From contig NZ_JXCA02000002.1 in the NCBI RefSeq assembly GCF_000828085.3, positions 348,596-410,419 of the forward strand: DNA of 61,824 bases, in the 5' to 3' direction. The notes under the pieces are model-generated. The model was given only the letters and a program-made list of their open reading frames with translations, had not been told where the DNA came from and made no database searches. Within the stretch, counting starts at the first letter, position 1. Every line of letters starts with the position of its first letter. A program made the position numbers and the translations under genes. The DNA is from Scytonema tolypothrichoides VB-61278. Lineage in GTDB: Bacteria; Cyanobacteriota; Cyanobacteriia; Cyanobacteriales; Nostocaceae. Of the stretch, positions 34,142 to 44,115 are shown piece by piece.

Positions 34142-36130
34142 TTGACTAGCAATATCAACAGAAATTTGAAAAATCAAGTCTCTTGGCAGAAGCGCCTACA
34201 GTACAACTTCGACAACTTTATGTCGAAGGGAGGGCTGTCAGTATTTTTGGCATTGTTATCCCTATTTTTTGGAACTTTTGTTGTCATGACAATTGTTCGT
34301 TATATATCTGAATTGTTGTTTCCCAACACAAATAATGTAGAAAGTAGCTCAGAGTTGTACTGGGAGGTATTCGTACAGCTTATTGGGCTGAGAGACACAG
34401 GAGACAATGCCAATTTAGCGACTAAGATTATTGGTGTTATCACAATTTTTCTCGGTTTAGTTTTGTTCTCCAGCCTAGTAGCTTTCATTACTCAAGAATT
34501 TGAATCAAGACTTCAGATATTGCGTCAGGGTCAAAGCCCAGTCATAGAAGAAAATCATACACTCATTTTAGGATTTAGCGACAGAATTATAGACATAATC
34601 AAAGAGTTAGTAGTTGGTAATGAATCAGAAGCGGATGCAGTAGTTGTTATCCTCTCCCAACAAGAGAAAGAGGAGATGGATAATTTCCTCCGAAATAATC
34701 TAGTTGAGCTTAAAACCACAAGAGTGGTGACTCGCAATGGCATAATCACTAATTTAAATGATTTAAATAAAGTTGGAATAAAAGTTGCTAAATCGGTGAT
34801 CATTTTGAATGATGCCAAAACTTCAGATCCCGATGAATTGAAGACTTTAGCAGATGCACGGGTTGTTAAAGCAGTCTTGGCAGTGGTGGCAGCTAACGAA
34901 GAAGACTCCCTGCCATCTATTGTCGTAGAATTACACTCGCAGCAATATCGCCGACTCGCTGAAAATATTGCTCCAGGAGCAGTCACCACTCTGAATGAAG
35001 CTGATATTTTGGCTCGGATTTTAGTTCAGACTTCGCGGAGTGTAGGACTAGCGGCAGTTTATTTAAACTTAGTGGGTTTTGAAGGTAACGAATTCTATTT
35101 CTATCGTCCAGAAAAAGGTTGGCAGAGCGTGAATTTTGGTGAATTACCATTTCATTTTTCAAATGGTATACCCATAGGTGTGCGTCATGTAGATGGCACC
35201 TTAAGAATAAAACCAAGCAAAAAATACCAGTTAGTTGAAAGTGATGAAGCTATTGTTTTGGCAGAAGATGACTCAAGCATCCAGTTTCATCGACAACCTG
35301 TCGTGCAACCTAAGAATTTTCGCTCTAGTGACTTTTGCAAAACCCTAGAGCGAAAACCTGAAAAGCATCTTATTATTGGCTGGAACAGTAAAGCTCCTAT
35401 AACCTTAAGAGAATATGCCAAATACCTGGTTTCTGGTTCAGAGGTTAACCTGGTGGTACAGGATTTAACATCACAGGTGAAAGCTGAATTTGATAGTATT
35501 GCCAAAAATTACTCACAGATCAAGATGGATGCTCTGCAAGTTAATCTGGACTCAGTTGAGCAGCTTCTTCGCCTCAAACCCTATGAATATAACAGTATCT
35601 CAATTTTGGCTCTTAAAGGGGAAAATTCGGAAGAAATTGATGCTAAAACCCTCACCATTTTGTTAGAACTGCGGCAAATTTTCCGAGAATATACTGCCGA
35701 AACCAAAAATCAAGTCACCACCGAATTGATTGCAGAGATAATTGACTCACAAGACACCGATCTAGTCATTAAAGCAGGTGTAAAAGACTTTCTGCTCACC
35801 AACCAATTTGTCTCTAAAATTCTCGCTCAGGTATCTCAAGAGCCTAGTGTGATGTCAATTTATCACGATTTGTTCTCTGTAGAGGGGAGCGAGCTGTATA
35901 TCAAGCCTATATCACTTTACTTCTCAAGCAAACAACTTGGTAGGTTGACTTTTGCTGACTGTGTAAAAGCTGCACAAGAACGTGACGAATTGTGTCTTGG
36001 TGTAAAAATTAGCGCACTAGCTCAAAATAAAAATCAAAATTTTGGGATTGACTTAGTACCAAGTCTAGATAAGCCGCTAAATTTGACTTTTAATGATTCA
36101 TTGATTACTTTAGCTGAGAATGAAACATGA
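34142..36130 (+). CDS. CASTOR/POLLUX-like ion channel protein
   Basis: 662 residues. Two transmembrane segments (about residues 32-58 and 98-122) flank a short loop, then two RCK-like NAD-binding halves: NHTLILGFSDRIIDIIKELV at about 138 and KHLIIGWNSKAPITLREYAK at about 400. This is the layout of the bacterial relatives of plant CASTOR/POLLUX nuclear channels. Probably a ligand-gated K or other cation channel; the selectivity filter is not obvious. Start is a TTG at 34142 with an AGGAG site five bases upstream; the next in-frame Met would cut into the first helix. Single gene. Confidence 0.85.
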   Translation: MTSNINRNLKNQVSWQKRLQYNFDNFMSKGGLSVFLALLSLFFGTFVVMTIVRYISELLFPNTNNVESSSELYWEVFVQLIGLRDTGDNANLATKIIGVITIFLGLVLFSSLVAFITQEFESRLQILRQGQSPVIEENHTLILGFSDRIIDIIKELVVGNESEADAVVVILSQQEKEEMDNFLRNNLVELKTTRVVTRNGIITNLNDLNKVGIKVAKSVIILNDAKTSDPDELKTLADARVVKAVLAVVAANEEDSLPSIVVELHSQQYRRLAENIAPGAVTTLNEADILARILVQTSRSVGLAAVYLNLVGFEGNEFYFYRPEKGWQSVNFGELPFHFSNGIPIGVRHVDGTLRIKPSKKYQLVESDEAIVLAEDDSSIQFHRQPVVQPKNFRSSDFCKTLERKPEKHLIIGWNSKAPITLREYAKYLVSGSEVNLVVQDLTSQVKAEFDSIAKNYSQIKMDALQVNLDSVEQLLRLKPYEYNSISILALKGENSEEIDAKTLTILLELRQIFREYTAETKNQVTTELIAEIIDSQDTDLVIKAGVKDFLLTNQFVSKILAQVSQEPSVMSIYHDLFSVEGSELYIKPISLYFSSKQLGRLTFADCVKAAQERDELCLGVKISALAQNKNQNFGIDLVPSLDKPLNLTFNDSLITLAENET

Positions 36131-36350
36131 CAAACTAATTTACAAGTTATCATTGTTGATTGATATGCAGGTGTAGCTATACGAGACTTGTCCGCCGGCG
36201 CGAACTAATGAAAAAGGAGGGATAAAGATCAATACGATTCAGTTAAGGTAATGGTACAGCGTTTAAGGTTTTTGACTCTAACAGCAACCGTATTGGGATA
36301 AAGATGACAACTACACTAAAAATATAACAGCAACAGTCAAACTGATTTCG

Positions 36351-36872
36351 TTATATTTTTTTCAAATCATAAGACACTTGCAATAATCCGGAGTCATAGG
36401 TTTTCACATCTTTCAACTCAAGTGCTGTTTCCAAGCTTGGATCGTTCACGATCAATGGAATTCCATTTCCTAAAAGAATTGGATGTATCGAGAGAATCAA
36501 TTCATCAACAAAACCGTATTTCATAAAATAATGAATTGTCTGTGCTCCCCCAACTAACCAAATATCATGACCGCTCGATTGACGCAACGCGTGAATGAAG
36601 TCTTTCCAATTTTCTTTCACAAATTCCACGTTGTTATCTCTTTCGACTTGCACAGTTTTTGAGAAAACAAAACCTTTTTTATCTTTGTATGGGTATTCCC
36701 CAAACGTAAGTACTTGGTAATATGTTTTACTCCCCATCAGTACTGTATCAATTTGGGTAGAGAACTCATTGTAACCGTAGTCTTGGTCGGTGAATAGCCA
36801 ATCTACCTCTCCTGATGTCCTCGCAATGTACCCGTCAAGACTAGAGGCAATGAATAACCGTATTTTTCGCAT
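36351..36872 (-). CDS. Dihydrofolate-reductase-like (RibD C-terminal) protein
   Basis: 173 residues from the ATG at 36872 (MRKIRLFIASSLDGYIART). The first 20 residues, the FTDQDYGYNEFSTQIDTVLM and GSKTYYQVL stretch, and the DIWLVGGAQTIHYFMKYGFV end-motif are those of the RibD-C/DHFR fold that binds NADPH. The true substrate in this group is usually unknown and it is unlikely to be the main folate enzyme. An upstream ATG would add 17 residues without a match. Stands alone. Confidence 0.88.
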   Translation of the reverse strand: MRKIRLFIASSLDGYIARTSGEVDWLFTDQDYGYNEFSTQIDTVLMGSKTYYQVLTFGEYPYKDKKGFVFSKTVQVERDNNVEFVKENWKDFIHALRQSSGHDIWLVGGAQTIHYFMKYGFVDELILSIHPILLGNGIPLIVNDPSLETALELKDVKTYDSGLLQVSYDLKKI

Positions 36873-37013
36873 GGTCTTGTTGCTTTCTCTTTCAAGGATT
36901 TTGTAGATTAAAACTACTCTCAACCATTAGGACTTTACGGAAAAATAGTAAGATGTTTCGTGTCTGGGTTTCAAGATCGGTTAAGCTACGCTTTAGCGAG
37001 CAACATCAACTGC

Positions 37014-37382
37014 TCAATAACCAGATGGATGTTGGAAATCACCAACTACTTTGTTCATTTCCTGAGCGATAGCGTAAGCGCAAGCGCACGCGCCCAGGTG
37101 CATGCGCGTAGCGGCTCCCACAGGCGAGAAGCGCGCTGCTGCTTTGCTACAGATCGCCAGCAATTCCATCTGTGGCGATGCTCCACCAAGGAGCCGCGCA
37201 AGGCGCGATCGCTTACCAACAATTTGCATTCTAATCGGTAATCCGTCTAGTGTCTGTCCAATAGGCATCACAACGACTGGATGCCCAGCATTGCTGATCG
37301 CAAATCGTCGCCAGCAAGCTGATGGGCAGGTGTAAAGACTAGATCGCTCATAGTAACTTGTGTAGGGAATGGCACGAAACAA
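37014..37382 (-). pseudogene. Amidase C-terminal remnant with inserted repeats
   Basis: The frame keeps only the last part of an amidase-signature enzyme: GHPVVVMPIGQTLDGLPIRM, QIVGKR, MELLAI, AQEMNKVVGDFQHPSGY. Between these pieces lie foreign in-frame segments: LARLLGGASPQ after KRSR, and about 27 residues (KAAARFSPVGAATRMHLG...) between MELLAI and AQEMNK, flanked by a repeated Ala-Ile. Both come from GC-rich dispersed repeat DNA (37075-37200). A full amidase has about 450-500 residues, so the catalytic Ser/Lys part is gone. Not a functional enzyme. Confidence 0.75.
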
Positions 37383-37497
37383 CTGAGGTGGTAGTTATCC
37401 TATGCCTTGCCATCAGCATATTCAATCTCTAGAAGCTTGCTGAATTGTCCACAATTTGTTACAAAAGTACAGAGAACTTCTATAAACTTAAACTAGA

Positions 37498-38292
37498 ATG
37501 CTAGGCGGACTTACTGGTTTAACAGATCCTAAAGGCACTGACTGGGGCGAGCAGATGCTCAACACTGTCGCAAGCCAAACGATTCGCCGCTTGTTCACTC
37601 AAAGCGAGTCAGTGGAAGTCTCTGTTCGCTGCTATCCTTCAAGTAAGCTCTTGCAGGGTAGCATCGATAGCTTTAAAATGAAAGGCCGTGGCTTAGTTAT
37701 CCGCAGAGACTTCGCTGCCGAGGAACTGTCTGTAGAAACAGACGCCGTTTCCATCGACTTTAGCTCAGTGTTAGGCGGTAAACTCCGCCTGAAGCAACCC
37801 ACTCAAGCTATTGCTCAAGTTGTCCTACTAGAAACAGGTATTAATCAATCTTTTAAAGCAGAATTGGTGAGAAAACGCCTGGAAAATCTGAATATACCAG
37901 CACTGACAGCATTATCTGGCGGTAAACCAGTCTCTTTTCCTGAGGTTCAAGTAAAGTTACTGCCTCAAAATCGATTACGTATTATGGCGAAGGCAGATTT
38001 AAACAACGGTGAACTTGTACCACTAAATATGACTGTCACTATAGGTATTGAACGACGGCGACGTGTTACCTTCAAAGAGCCAGAAATTGAACTTGAGCAA
38101 ATACCAGAAACACAAAAGGAAATCTCACGAACCTTGAGTCTGGCGCTGGTGGAAATTTTAGATAATATGGTGGATTTAGACCGCTTTGACTTGGATGGGG
38201 TGAAAATGCGACTTAATCGTTTAGAAACAGAGGGTCAACGGCTGATTTTTAGTGGCTATGCAGAAATTGAGCGTATCCCTAAAAATCCCTAA
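37498..38292 (+). CDS. DUF2993 family protein
   Basis: 264 residues, no signal peptide. Matches the LmeA/DUF2993 type: SVEVSVRCYPSSKLLQGSID near the start, MKGRGLVIRRDFAAEELSVE, then AVSIDFSSVLGGKLRLKQPT, and C-terminal strands ending in FSGYAEIER. These are beta-rich, lipid-transfer-like proteins widely conserved in cyanobacteria; function there is not known. Single gene, start ATG at 37498. Confidence 0.85.
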   Translation: MLGGLTGLTDPKGTDWGEQMLNTVASQTIRRLFTQSESVEVSVRCYPSSKLLQGSIDSFKMKGRGLVIRRDFAAEELSVETDAVSIDFSSVLGGKLRLKQPTQAIAQVVLLETGINQSFKAELVRKRLENLNIPALTALSGGKPVSFPEVQVKLLPQNRLRIMAKADLNNGELVPLNMTVTIGIERRRRVTFKEPEIELEQIPETQKEISRTLSLALVEILDNMVDLDRFDLDGVKMRLNRLETEGQRLIFSGYAEIERIPKNP

Positions 38293-38314
38293 TCTCTATT
38301 TCTCTTCATTTGCT

Positions 38315-38360
38315 GGAGGCTCTGCCTCTAAAATAGTATTCCCAGGCGCAGCCTGGGAAT
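38315..38360. repeat. Double-hairpin dispersed repeat, copy B
   Basis: GGAGGCTCTGCCTC hairpin followed by ATTCCCAGGCGCAGCCTGGG, which pairs with itself. Same layout as 6801-6845, here between convergent genes; it may act as a terminator for either, with no strong T-run. Confidence 0.75.
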
Positions 38361-38378
38361 AATAAGTTAAATGTTGAG

Positions 38379-39770
38379 TTAGCGACCAATACCTACGTAC
38401 TGGAAGCCCGCTCTAACCATCATCTCAGGATCAAGAAAATTACGACCGTCAATCATGACAGGGTGGTTCATCAACTGTGCCATTTTCGCGTAATCCAAGT
38501 TTTTGAACTGCTGCCATTCTGTCACAAGTACTAAAGCGTCACAGCCATCAGCAAGTCTTTCGGCATCGGTTTCTACCAGCACACCAGAAAGACCATGACG
38601 CATACCTGTTTGAGAAACAATTGGGTCGTATGCCTTAACTCTAGCTCCCAATCTATTCAACTGCTCAATAACATTAAGCGCTGGAGCATCCCGCATATCA
38701 TCAGTATCAGGCTTAAAGGTTAAACCCAGCAATCCCACAGTTTTACCTTTAAGAATTTTCAGGGTTTGTTGGAGTTTTTCAATGGCAAGCAACCGCTGGC
38801 GTTCGTTGACACTCACAGCAGCTTTGAGCAATTGTGTCTCGTAACCGTAGTCATCTGCGGTGTGAATGAGCGCAGAAACATCTTTGGGGAAGCAAGAACC
38901 ACCCCAACCAATACCAGCGTTTAAGAATTTATTACCAATACGGGAATCTAAACCGATACCTTTTGCCACTTGAGTGACGTCGGCACCAACGCGATCGCAA
39001 ATATTTGCAACTTCGTTAATAAAACTAATTTTGGTTGCCAAAAAAGCATTAGCGGCGTACTTAATCATCTCCGCTGAACTCAAGTCTGTTACCAGCACTG
39101 GTACTGGGGGTAGAGATGGATCAGTTGCAAACTTGCGCTCAACAATCGGGGTATACAGTTCTTTCATCATGGCGATCGCCTTTGGACTGTTGCCTCCTAG
39201 AACGATACGATCAGGATTAAAAGTATCATATACTGCCGATCCCTCACGTAAAAACTCTGGATTACTGACAACATCAAATTGAGCTGTAATCTCAGGTAAC
39301 TTATCGTAGGTTGGCGCTCCACCTGCTGTGATCAGTGTATTTTGGCGTTCAGCTATGCCATCTAACACAATCATCCGCACCCAGTCTCCCGAACCAATGG
39401 GCACTGTGGATTTATTGACAATCACCTTATACCCACCGTCTAAATGGGCACCAATACCACGGGCAACTGCTTCAACATACCGGGTATCGCTTTCCCCTGT
39501 TGGTAAAGGTGGCGTTCCCACAGCAATAAATAAAATTTCCCCGTGGGCGACTCCTGCAGCTAAGTCTGATGAGAACTCAATCTTACCTGTACTAATGGCA
39601 GATTGCATAATGTCTGACAGTCCAGGTTCAAAGATAGGCGACTGCCCGGACTTCATTATTTTGACTTTTTCTTCGTTGTTATCTATACAAACAACATCAT
39701 GCCCGATGTGAGCTAAACATGCACCTGTGACCAGACCGACATAACCAGTACCTATGACGCAAACACGCAT
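38379..39770 (-). CDS. ugd: UDP-glucose 6-dehydrogenase
   Basis: 463 residues from the ATG at 39770 (MRVCVIGTGYVGLVTGACLA); a TTG two codons earlier is less likely. Oxidises UDP-glucose to UDP-glucuronate with 2 NAD. The Rossmann GxGxxG motif is at residues 7-12, the catalytic Cys is in GIGWGGSCFPKDVSAL, and GLTFKPDTDDMRDAPAL is the C-terminal domain signature. It is downstream of, and on the same strand as, the UDP-glucuronate decarboxylase gene, giving the two-step route to UDP-xylose for extracellular polysaccharide. Confidence 0.96.
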   Translation of the reverse strand: MRVCVIGTGYVGLVTGACLAHIGHDVVCIDNNEEKVKIMKSGQSPIFEPGLSDIMQSAISTGKIEFSSDLAAGVAHGEILFIAVGTPPLPTGESDTRYVEAVARGIGAHLDGGYKVIVNKSTVPIGSGDWVRMIVLDGIAERQNTLITAGGAPTYDKLPEITAQFDVVSNPEFLREGSAVYDTFNPDRIVLGGNSPKAIAMMKELYTPIVERKFATDPSLPPVPVLVTDLSSAEMIKYAANAFLATKISFINEVANICDRVGADVTQVAKGIGLDSRIGNKFLNAGIGWGGSCFPKDVSALIHTADDYGYETQLLKAAVSVNERQRLLAIEKLQQTLKILKGKTVGLLGLTFKPDTDDMRDAPALNVIEQLNRLGARVKAYDPIVSQTGMRHGLSGVLVETDAERLADGCDALVLVTEWQQFKNLDYAKMAQLMNHPVMIDGRNFLDPEMMVRAGFQYVGIGR

Positions 39771-39858
39771 ATGCAAATCCTCGCTTTTTGGGGTTAATTT
39801 TTTGAAAAGCTATTTTCCGTTTTCAAGTCCTGAGTATCTCAGATCTTGCACTCTTGTC

Positions 39859-39926
39859 AGAAACCGGGTTTCTTGAAAACCCCTCTTCATCAAAACCTTG
39901 ATTTTTCGTACAGAAACCCGGTTTCT
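39859..39926. repeat. AGAAACCGGGTTTCT inverted pair
   Basis: Two near-identical palindromic 15-mers, AGAAACCGGGTTTCT at 39859 and AGAAACCCGGTTTCT at 39912, 38 bases apart between ugd and the decarboxylase gene. This motif is a common dispersed repeat in filamentous cyanobacteria. Confidence 0.8.
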
Positions 39927-40060
39927 TTGAGCTTATTAACAATAATGCAAGATGTCAGGAGTATCAAACTCTCTCAATAAGTACTCTTGAGGCGATTGCG
40001 CAGAGCGCAGACGCCTCAAGAGTATCGCCATCGCTGTTCTTGCATCCAAGGGTTTCCCTT

Positions 40061-41011
40061 CTAGGAAGGTTGGGAGCTACTATGGGGCGCTACACGCTCG
40101 CGGAAATCTTCTATAGTCAGCTTTAACCCGTGTTGCAAAGGAATACTAGGTTCCCAATTTAACCAAGTTTTTGCCTTTGTAATGTCGGGACGACGGCGAC
40201 GTGGATCGTCAGAAGGTAATGGTTCAAACTTGATCTGTGCGTCGGGGTTCACCAAATCTTGTACTGTTTTCGCCAATTCTAAAATCGTATACTCATCAGG
40301 ATTTCCTAAATTCACTGGACCAATGTATTCGTTATTCATCAGTCGTATCAGTCCGTCTACCAAATCTGATACATAACAAAAACTACGGGTTTGCAAACCC
40401 TCTCCGTAAACGGTTAAAGGAATACCCCGTAATGCTTGAACGACAAAGTTACTCACAACTCGACCATCGTTTTCTAGCATTCGAGGTCCATAAGTGTTAA
40501 ATATGCGGGCTACCCGAACATCGACTTTATTTTGTCTATAATAATCAAATGTCAAAGTCTCAGCAATCCTTTTGCCTTCGTCGTAACATGAGCGAATTCC
40601 AATAGGATTAACGTTACCCCAGTATTCCTCACTTTGAGGATGAACTTCTGGATCACCATAAACTTCACTGGTAGAAGCTAATAAAAACCGTGCCTTCACA
40701 CGTTTAGCCAACCCTAACATATTAAGCGTCCCCATGACGTTAGTTTTAACTGTTTTCACGGGGTTGTACTGATAATGTACTGGGGAAGCTGGACAAGCCA
40801 GATGGTAAATTTGATCAACTTCCAAGCGAATTGGTTCAGTTATGTCATGGCGAATCATTTCAAAGGAAGGATGATCTAACCATTTGAGTATGTTCCGTTT
40901 GTGTCCTGTGTAAAAGTTATCCAAGCACAGGATATCGTCTCCATTAGCTATTAATCGGTCGATTAGATGGGAGCCAATAAACCCAGCACCGCCCGTTACC
41001 AAAATTCTCAT
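40061..41011 (-). CDS. UDP-glucuronate decarboxylase (UDP-xylose synthase)
   Basis: 316 residues. Extended SDR fold: [10 protein letters not shown] at residues 7-16 binds [20 protein letters not shown] and [11 protein letters not shown] hold the Ser/Tyr/Lys catalytic set; [11 protein letters not shown] and [14 protein letters not shown] are typical of UXS enzymes. It converts UDP-glucuronate to UDP-xylose. With ugd downstream on the same strand (290-base gap with repeats) it forms a UDP-xylose pathway pair for polysaccharide or glycan synthesis. Confidence 0.94.
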   Translation of the reverse strand: MRILVTGGAGFIGSHLIDRLIANGDDILCLDNFYTGHKRNILKWLDHPSFEMIRHDITEPIRLEVDQIYHLACPASPVHYQYNPVKTVKTNVMGTLNMLGLAKRVKARFLLASTSEVYGDPEVHPQSEEYWGNVNPIGIRSCYDEGKRIAETLTFDYYRQNKVDVRVARIFNTYGPRMLENDGRVVSNFVVQALRGIPLTVYGEGLQTRSFCYVSDLVDGLIRLMNNEYIGPVNLGNPDEYTILELAKTVQDLVNPDAQIKFEPLPSDDPRRRRPDITKAKTWLNWEPSIPLQHGLKLTIEDFRERVAPHSSSQPS

Positions 41012-41820
41012 AGTTCCCCAATTACTTACAGATATTTGCAGTAGTGATTGCGCTTGTCTTCAGATGACCCAGCCTTGAAACCAAAGTACACTACTAGTGT
41101 CTCATTGAGAAGGTTTTGTTAAACCTAGCAGTTTGACCATGAATGCTTTTTTGTTATCTTTGCATCTTTTGGCTTCAAATTTGAATGATTTCAGTCACAA
41201 ATACCTTTGTTTCCATTAGAAAAATAGCAAAATCATCTGCAAAATGTAAGCTTTCTCGCTAGATTTCACAAAATCTTTAAGAATATAAAGTTTTCCGTAG
41301 AATTTCAAAACTTTTATTCACGTAAAGTTGGTCACATTTTCACCCACAAACTCAAGAAGCTAAGTAAAACAAGCTTTGGCTTATATTCAGTATGAATTCT
41401 GTATAACTGAGTCAAGAAATTCAGATCTATGCTCTTGTCAACAATCTTTGATTTGAGAGTCTTCAGTTAAGGGGGATTACCAATCTTCCTTTAATGACAT
41501 TCACAGATTCTGAGTTTTGTGTTCTGCTTTCTTGTTCATAGAAGAGGAAAACTTTTTCCGTTTCATTTTTCCAGTCCTGTTAATAGGTGTGAAACGTGGG
41601 AAAAGTAAGTTTTCTAGATTATGATCCTTGCTGAAGTTTTTGTTCTTTGAATTCAGACCAGGTTGCGTTCTGATAGAGGTCAAAAAAATAACATGCTCAC
41701 CAGTTCATATATATCTTGGTAAAACCGACGATTTTTGACGGGTTCTTTGAGGTTCACAGTCAAAAGTTAAAAAGAACTCTTTTTCTTAACTGAACTGTAT
41801 CGACATATAACCATGTTGAA
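41012..41820. other. 809-base AT-rich gap
   Basis: Upstream of the decarboxylase gene and downstream of the antiporter. Only weak, unlikely frames are present (a 60-codon Lys/Asn-rich one at 41501-41683 is not believed). No repeats of the families seen elsewhere and no recognised RNA. Confidence 0.55.
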
Positions 41821-43971
41821 TTAGACAATTCCCTCTGACATAGCAGCCCTGGTGCTACTGGTAACTTCAGTTTGTACAACGACATCCTGAGTACGTTGAG
41901 GTTCTCCTAGCATAACAATTGAACAGGTGAGTTGCTTAGCCAATTGAGTTGTGACATCGCTAATGGCTAATCCTCCGGGAACAGTGCGATTGCGTATAAA
42001 AGGTAATATGACTAAGTCATATAGTCGGGCTGCTTGCAAAATTGCTTGAGCTGTATTTTCATGAGCTATAATTTGGATTTCTGGTGGATTTTGCAGTGCT
42101 AATCTAGAAATCAATAGAGATAGTTGCGATCGCCTCCAAGCAATTTTACTTGAACTAGTACGTCGTTCGCAGACATTTAATACGGTAACTTGAGCTTGAT
42201 TTGCATCTGCTAAAATCTGGGCAAATTTTACAGGCTGCAATGAAGGTGTCATCAAATTTTCCAATGGTACCAAGATGCGCTGAAATTTTTTTGGTGATTC
42301 CACCAGACGTGTGACTGCTACTGGACAATGGGATGCCCACAAAACGTTATCAATGACGTTACCAAATAAACGTGCTTTGAATCCAGTACGTTTACCCCAA
42401 CCCATGATAATTAAACTAGCCTTTTGTTCTCGGGAAGCCCTACTAATTCCTTGGGCAAAAGCATCATCAATTCTCAGCAATGGTTGTGCTTCCACTCCCA
42501 AGACTTTACTCAGTGCTGTGGCTTTTGCCAGTAACCGGTGACTTCTTTGCATAGAAGCGTCTAATTGGGGTGCATCCATGTGAGCAAAAGCAGTTGCGAT
42601 CGCTAGTGGTATGATTCTGCCATGAGATTCTCGTGCCAATAGCGCCGCCATTTCAATAAGGTACTGTTGTGTTTGGGGATTGTAGACAGGTACCACTATA
42701 CTGTATGAGCTATCTTTTTCTTCTGGCTTCTGGTAAGGGACATTGACAGTCCGTTGCTCTTTAATTTCTGAGGAAGTCAAACCTACAGCGACTCGACTGG
42801 TTATGAATAGTCCCAAGGTTGAAGTGATGAGCATGAGGACAATAACGCTACTCAGTACCCTTGAATCAAGCAAACCACTTTGATATCCTACAAAGGCTGC
42901 TCCTAGCGTTGCACCCACTTGAGGGACAGACAGCGACCACATTGTTAGCGTTTCTTGCCAGTTGTAGCGATAAACAAGTTTTGCCAAAAAAGCAGCGATA
43001 AATTTACTTGCTACTAAACCAATAATAATAAAGAATGTGATTTGTAGGGTATCAATCCTTTGTAAAAAGGCAGGCACATTAATGAGCAAGCCAAGGTGAA
43101 CAAAGAAGATGGGAATAAACAACACACTGCCAACAAACACGACCTTTTCTTTAACTGGACCTTCTCCTACTGTTTCATTAACAGCCAACCCTGCTAAAAA
43201 TGCTCCAACAATTTTTTCTACTCCAATTAATTGTGCTCCCACAGTAGCAAGAAAAACAGAGAGTAGCACAAACAAAAACTGATTGCCCTCTTCATCACCA
43301 GAACGCCGAAAAAATTGTTTCCCTGCCCAATCAAAACCTACCAAAACGACAATTGAGTAGAGTGCTAATAAAGTTACCAACGTCATCAGCCGTCCAAAGC
43401 TGAATAGTCCAGCTTTCATTGCTACACAGATGGCTAACACCAACAGGGCAGCAATATCAGTAAAAATAGTGGCTCCAATAGTAACAGTTATAGCTTCGTT
43501 ATTGACCACACCCAAACGACTAAGAATGGGATATGCCAAAAGGGTATGAGATGCGAACAAAGAGCCAATTAATATTGACGAATTCCAGTCAAAGTCAAAA
43601 AACCGCCCAACAAGAGTTCCCACGACTAAAGGAACCAAAAAGCTCAAACTGCCAAATCCCAACGACTGATTTTTTGTGCGACGAAACTGCTCTATATCTA
43701 TTTCTAACCCTGCAACAAACATTAAGTAAACTAACCCAATATCTGATAACAGAGTCCGGAACGCTGATTCTATGTGTAATAAATTCCAGCCGTAAGGACC
43801 AAGCACGACACCGGAAACTAGCAAACCCACTAATCCTGGTAGTTGCAACCGCTCAAACAGGATGGGCACGACTAAAATGACTACCAGTAAAATCACAAAA
43901 GGAACGATTGGTTCCTTGCCGAAAACTTGGGAAGTTGATTCCAGCGCAAGAACTTGTGAGATGAGTTCCAT
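41821..43971 (-). CDS. CPA2 cation:proton antiporter with USP-like tail
   Basis: 716 residues from the ATG at 43971 (MELISQVLAL); an in-frame ATG 11 codons upstream is possible. Residues about 15-400 hold around twelve transmembrane helices of the Kef/NhaA-like CPA2 type (LVSGVVLGPYGWNLL, LMFVAGLEIDIEQFR, GAFLAGLAVNETVGEGPVKE). Residues about 425-700 form two universal-stress-like domains (YSIVVPVYNPQTQQYLIEMA; FQRILVPLENLMTP) that may bind a nucleotide and regulate the channel. Role: Na or K in exchange for H, with stress control. The gene at 44116 on the same strand lies 144 bases upstream. Confidence 0.92.
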   Translation of the reverse strand: MELISQVLALESTSQVFGKEPIVPFVILLVVILVVPILFERLQLPGLVGLLVSGVVLGPYGWNLLHIESAFRTLLSDIGLVYLMFVAGLEIDIEQFRRTKNQSLGFGSLSFLVPLVVGTLVGRFFDFDWNSSILIGSLFASHTLLAYPILSRLGVVNNEAITVTIGATIFTDIAALLVLAICVAMKAGLFSFGRLMTLVTLLALYSIVVLVGFDWAGKQFFRRSGDEEGNQFLFVLLSVFLATVGAQLIGVEKIVGAFLAGLAVNETVGEGPVKEKVVFVGSVLFIPIFFVHLGLLINVPAFLQRIDTLQITFFIIIGLVASKFIAAFLAKLVYRYNWQETLTMWSLSVPQVGATLGAAFVGYQSGLLDSRVLSSVIVLMLITSTLGLFITSRVAVGLTSSEIKEQRTVNVPYQKPEEKDSSYSIVVPVYNPQTQQYLIEMAALLARESHGRIIPLAIATAFAHMDAPQLDASMQRSHRLLAKATALSKVLGVEAQPLLRIDDAFAQGISRASREQKASLIIMGWGKRTGFKARLFGNVIDNVLWASHCPVAVTRLVESPKKFQRILVPLENLMTPSLQPVKFAQILADANQAQVTVLNVCERRTSSSKIAWRRSQLSLLISRLALQNPPEIQIIAHENTAQAILQAARLYDLVILPFIRNRTVPGGLAISDVTTQLAKQLTCSIVMLGEPQRTQDVVVQTEVTSSTRAAMSEGIV

Positions 43972-44115
43972 AGGTAGGACGCAGAAGTGGGCATAGTGAG
44001 GCATTGATTACTTAAGCGTAATCGCTGAATTTATTCAACTGCAAAAGTCACCCCAATGAAAAAAATCAAAAAACCTTGCCTAGATTACCTAAACGATGAT
44101 CACTGAACTAACTAC

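Noticed and set aside
36251-36301. 16-residue frame MVQRLRFLTLTATVLG with a fair upstream context
   Set aside because: Looks like the first residues of a lost membrane protein gene; too short to support as a feature.
41501-41683. 60-codon minus-strand frame
   Set aside because: Lys/Asn-rich, in an AT-rich gap, no ribosome site, no similarity recognised.
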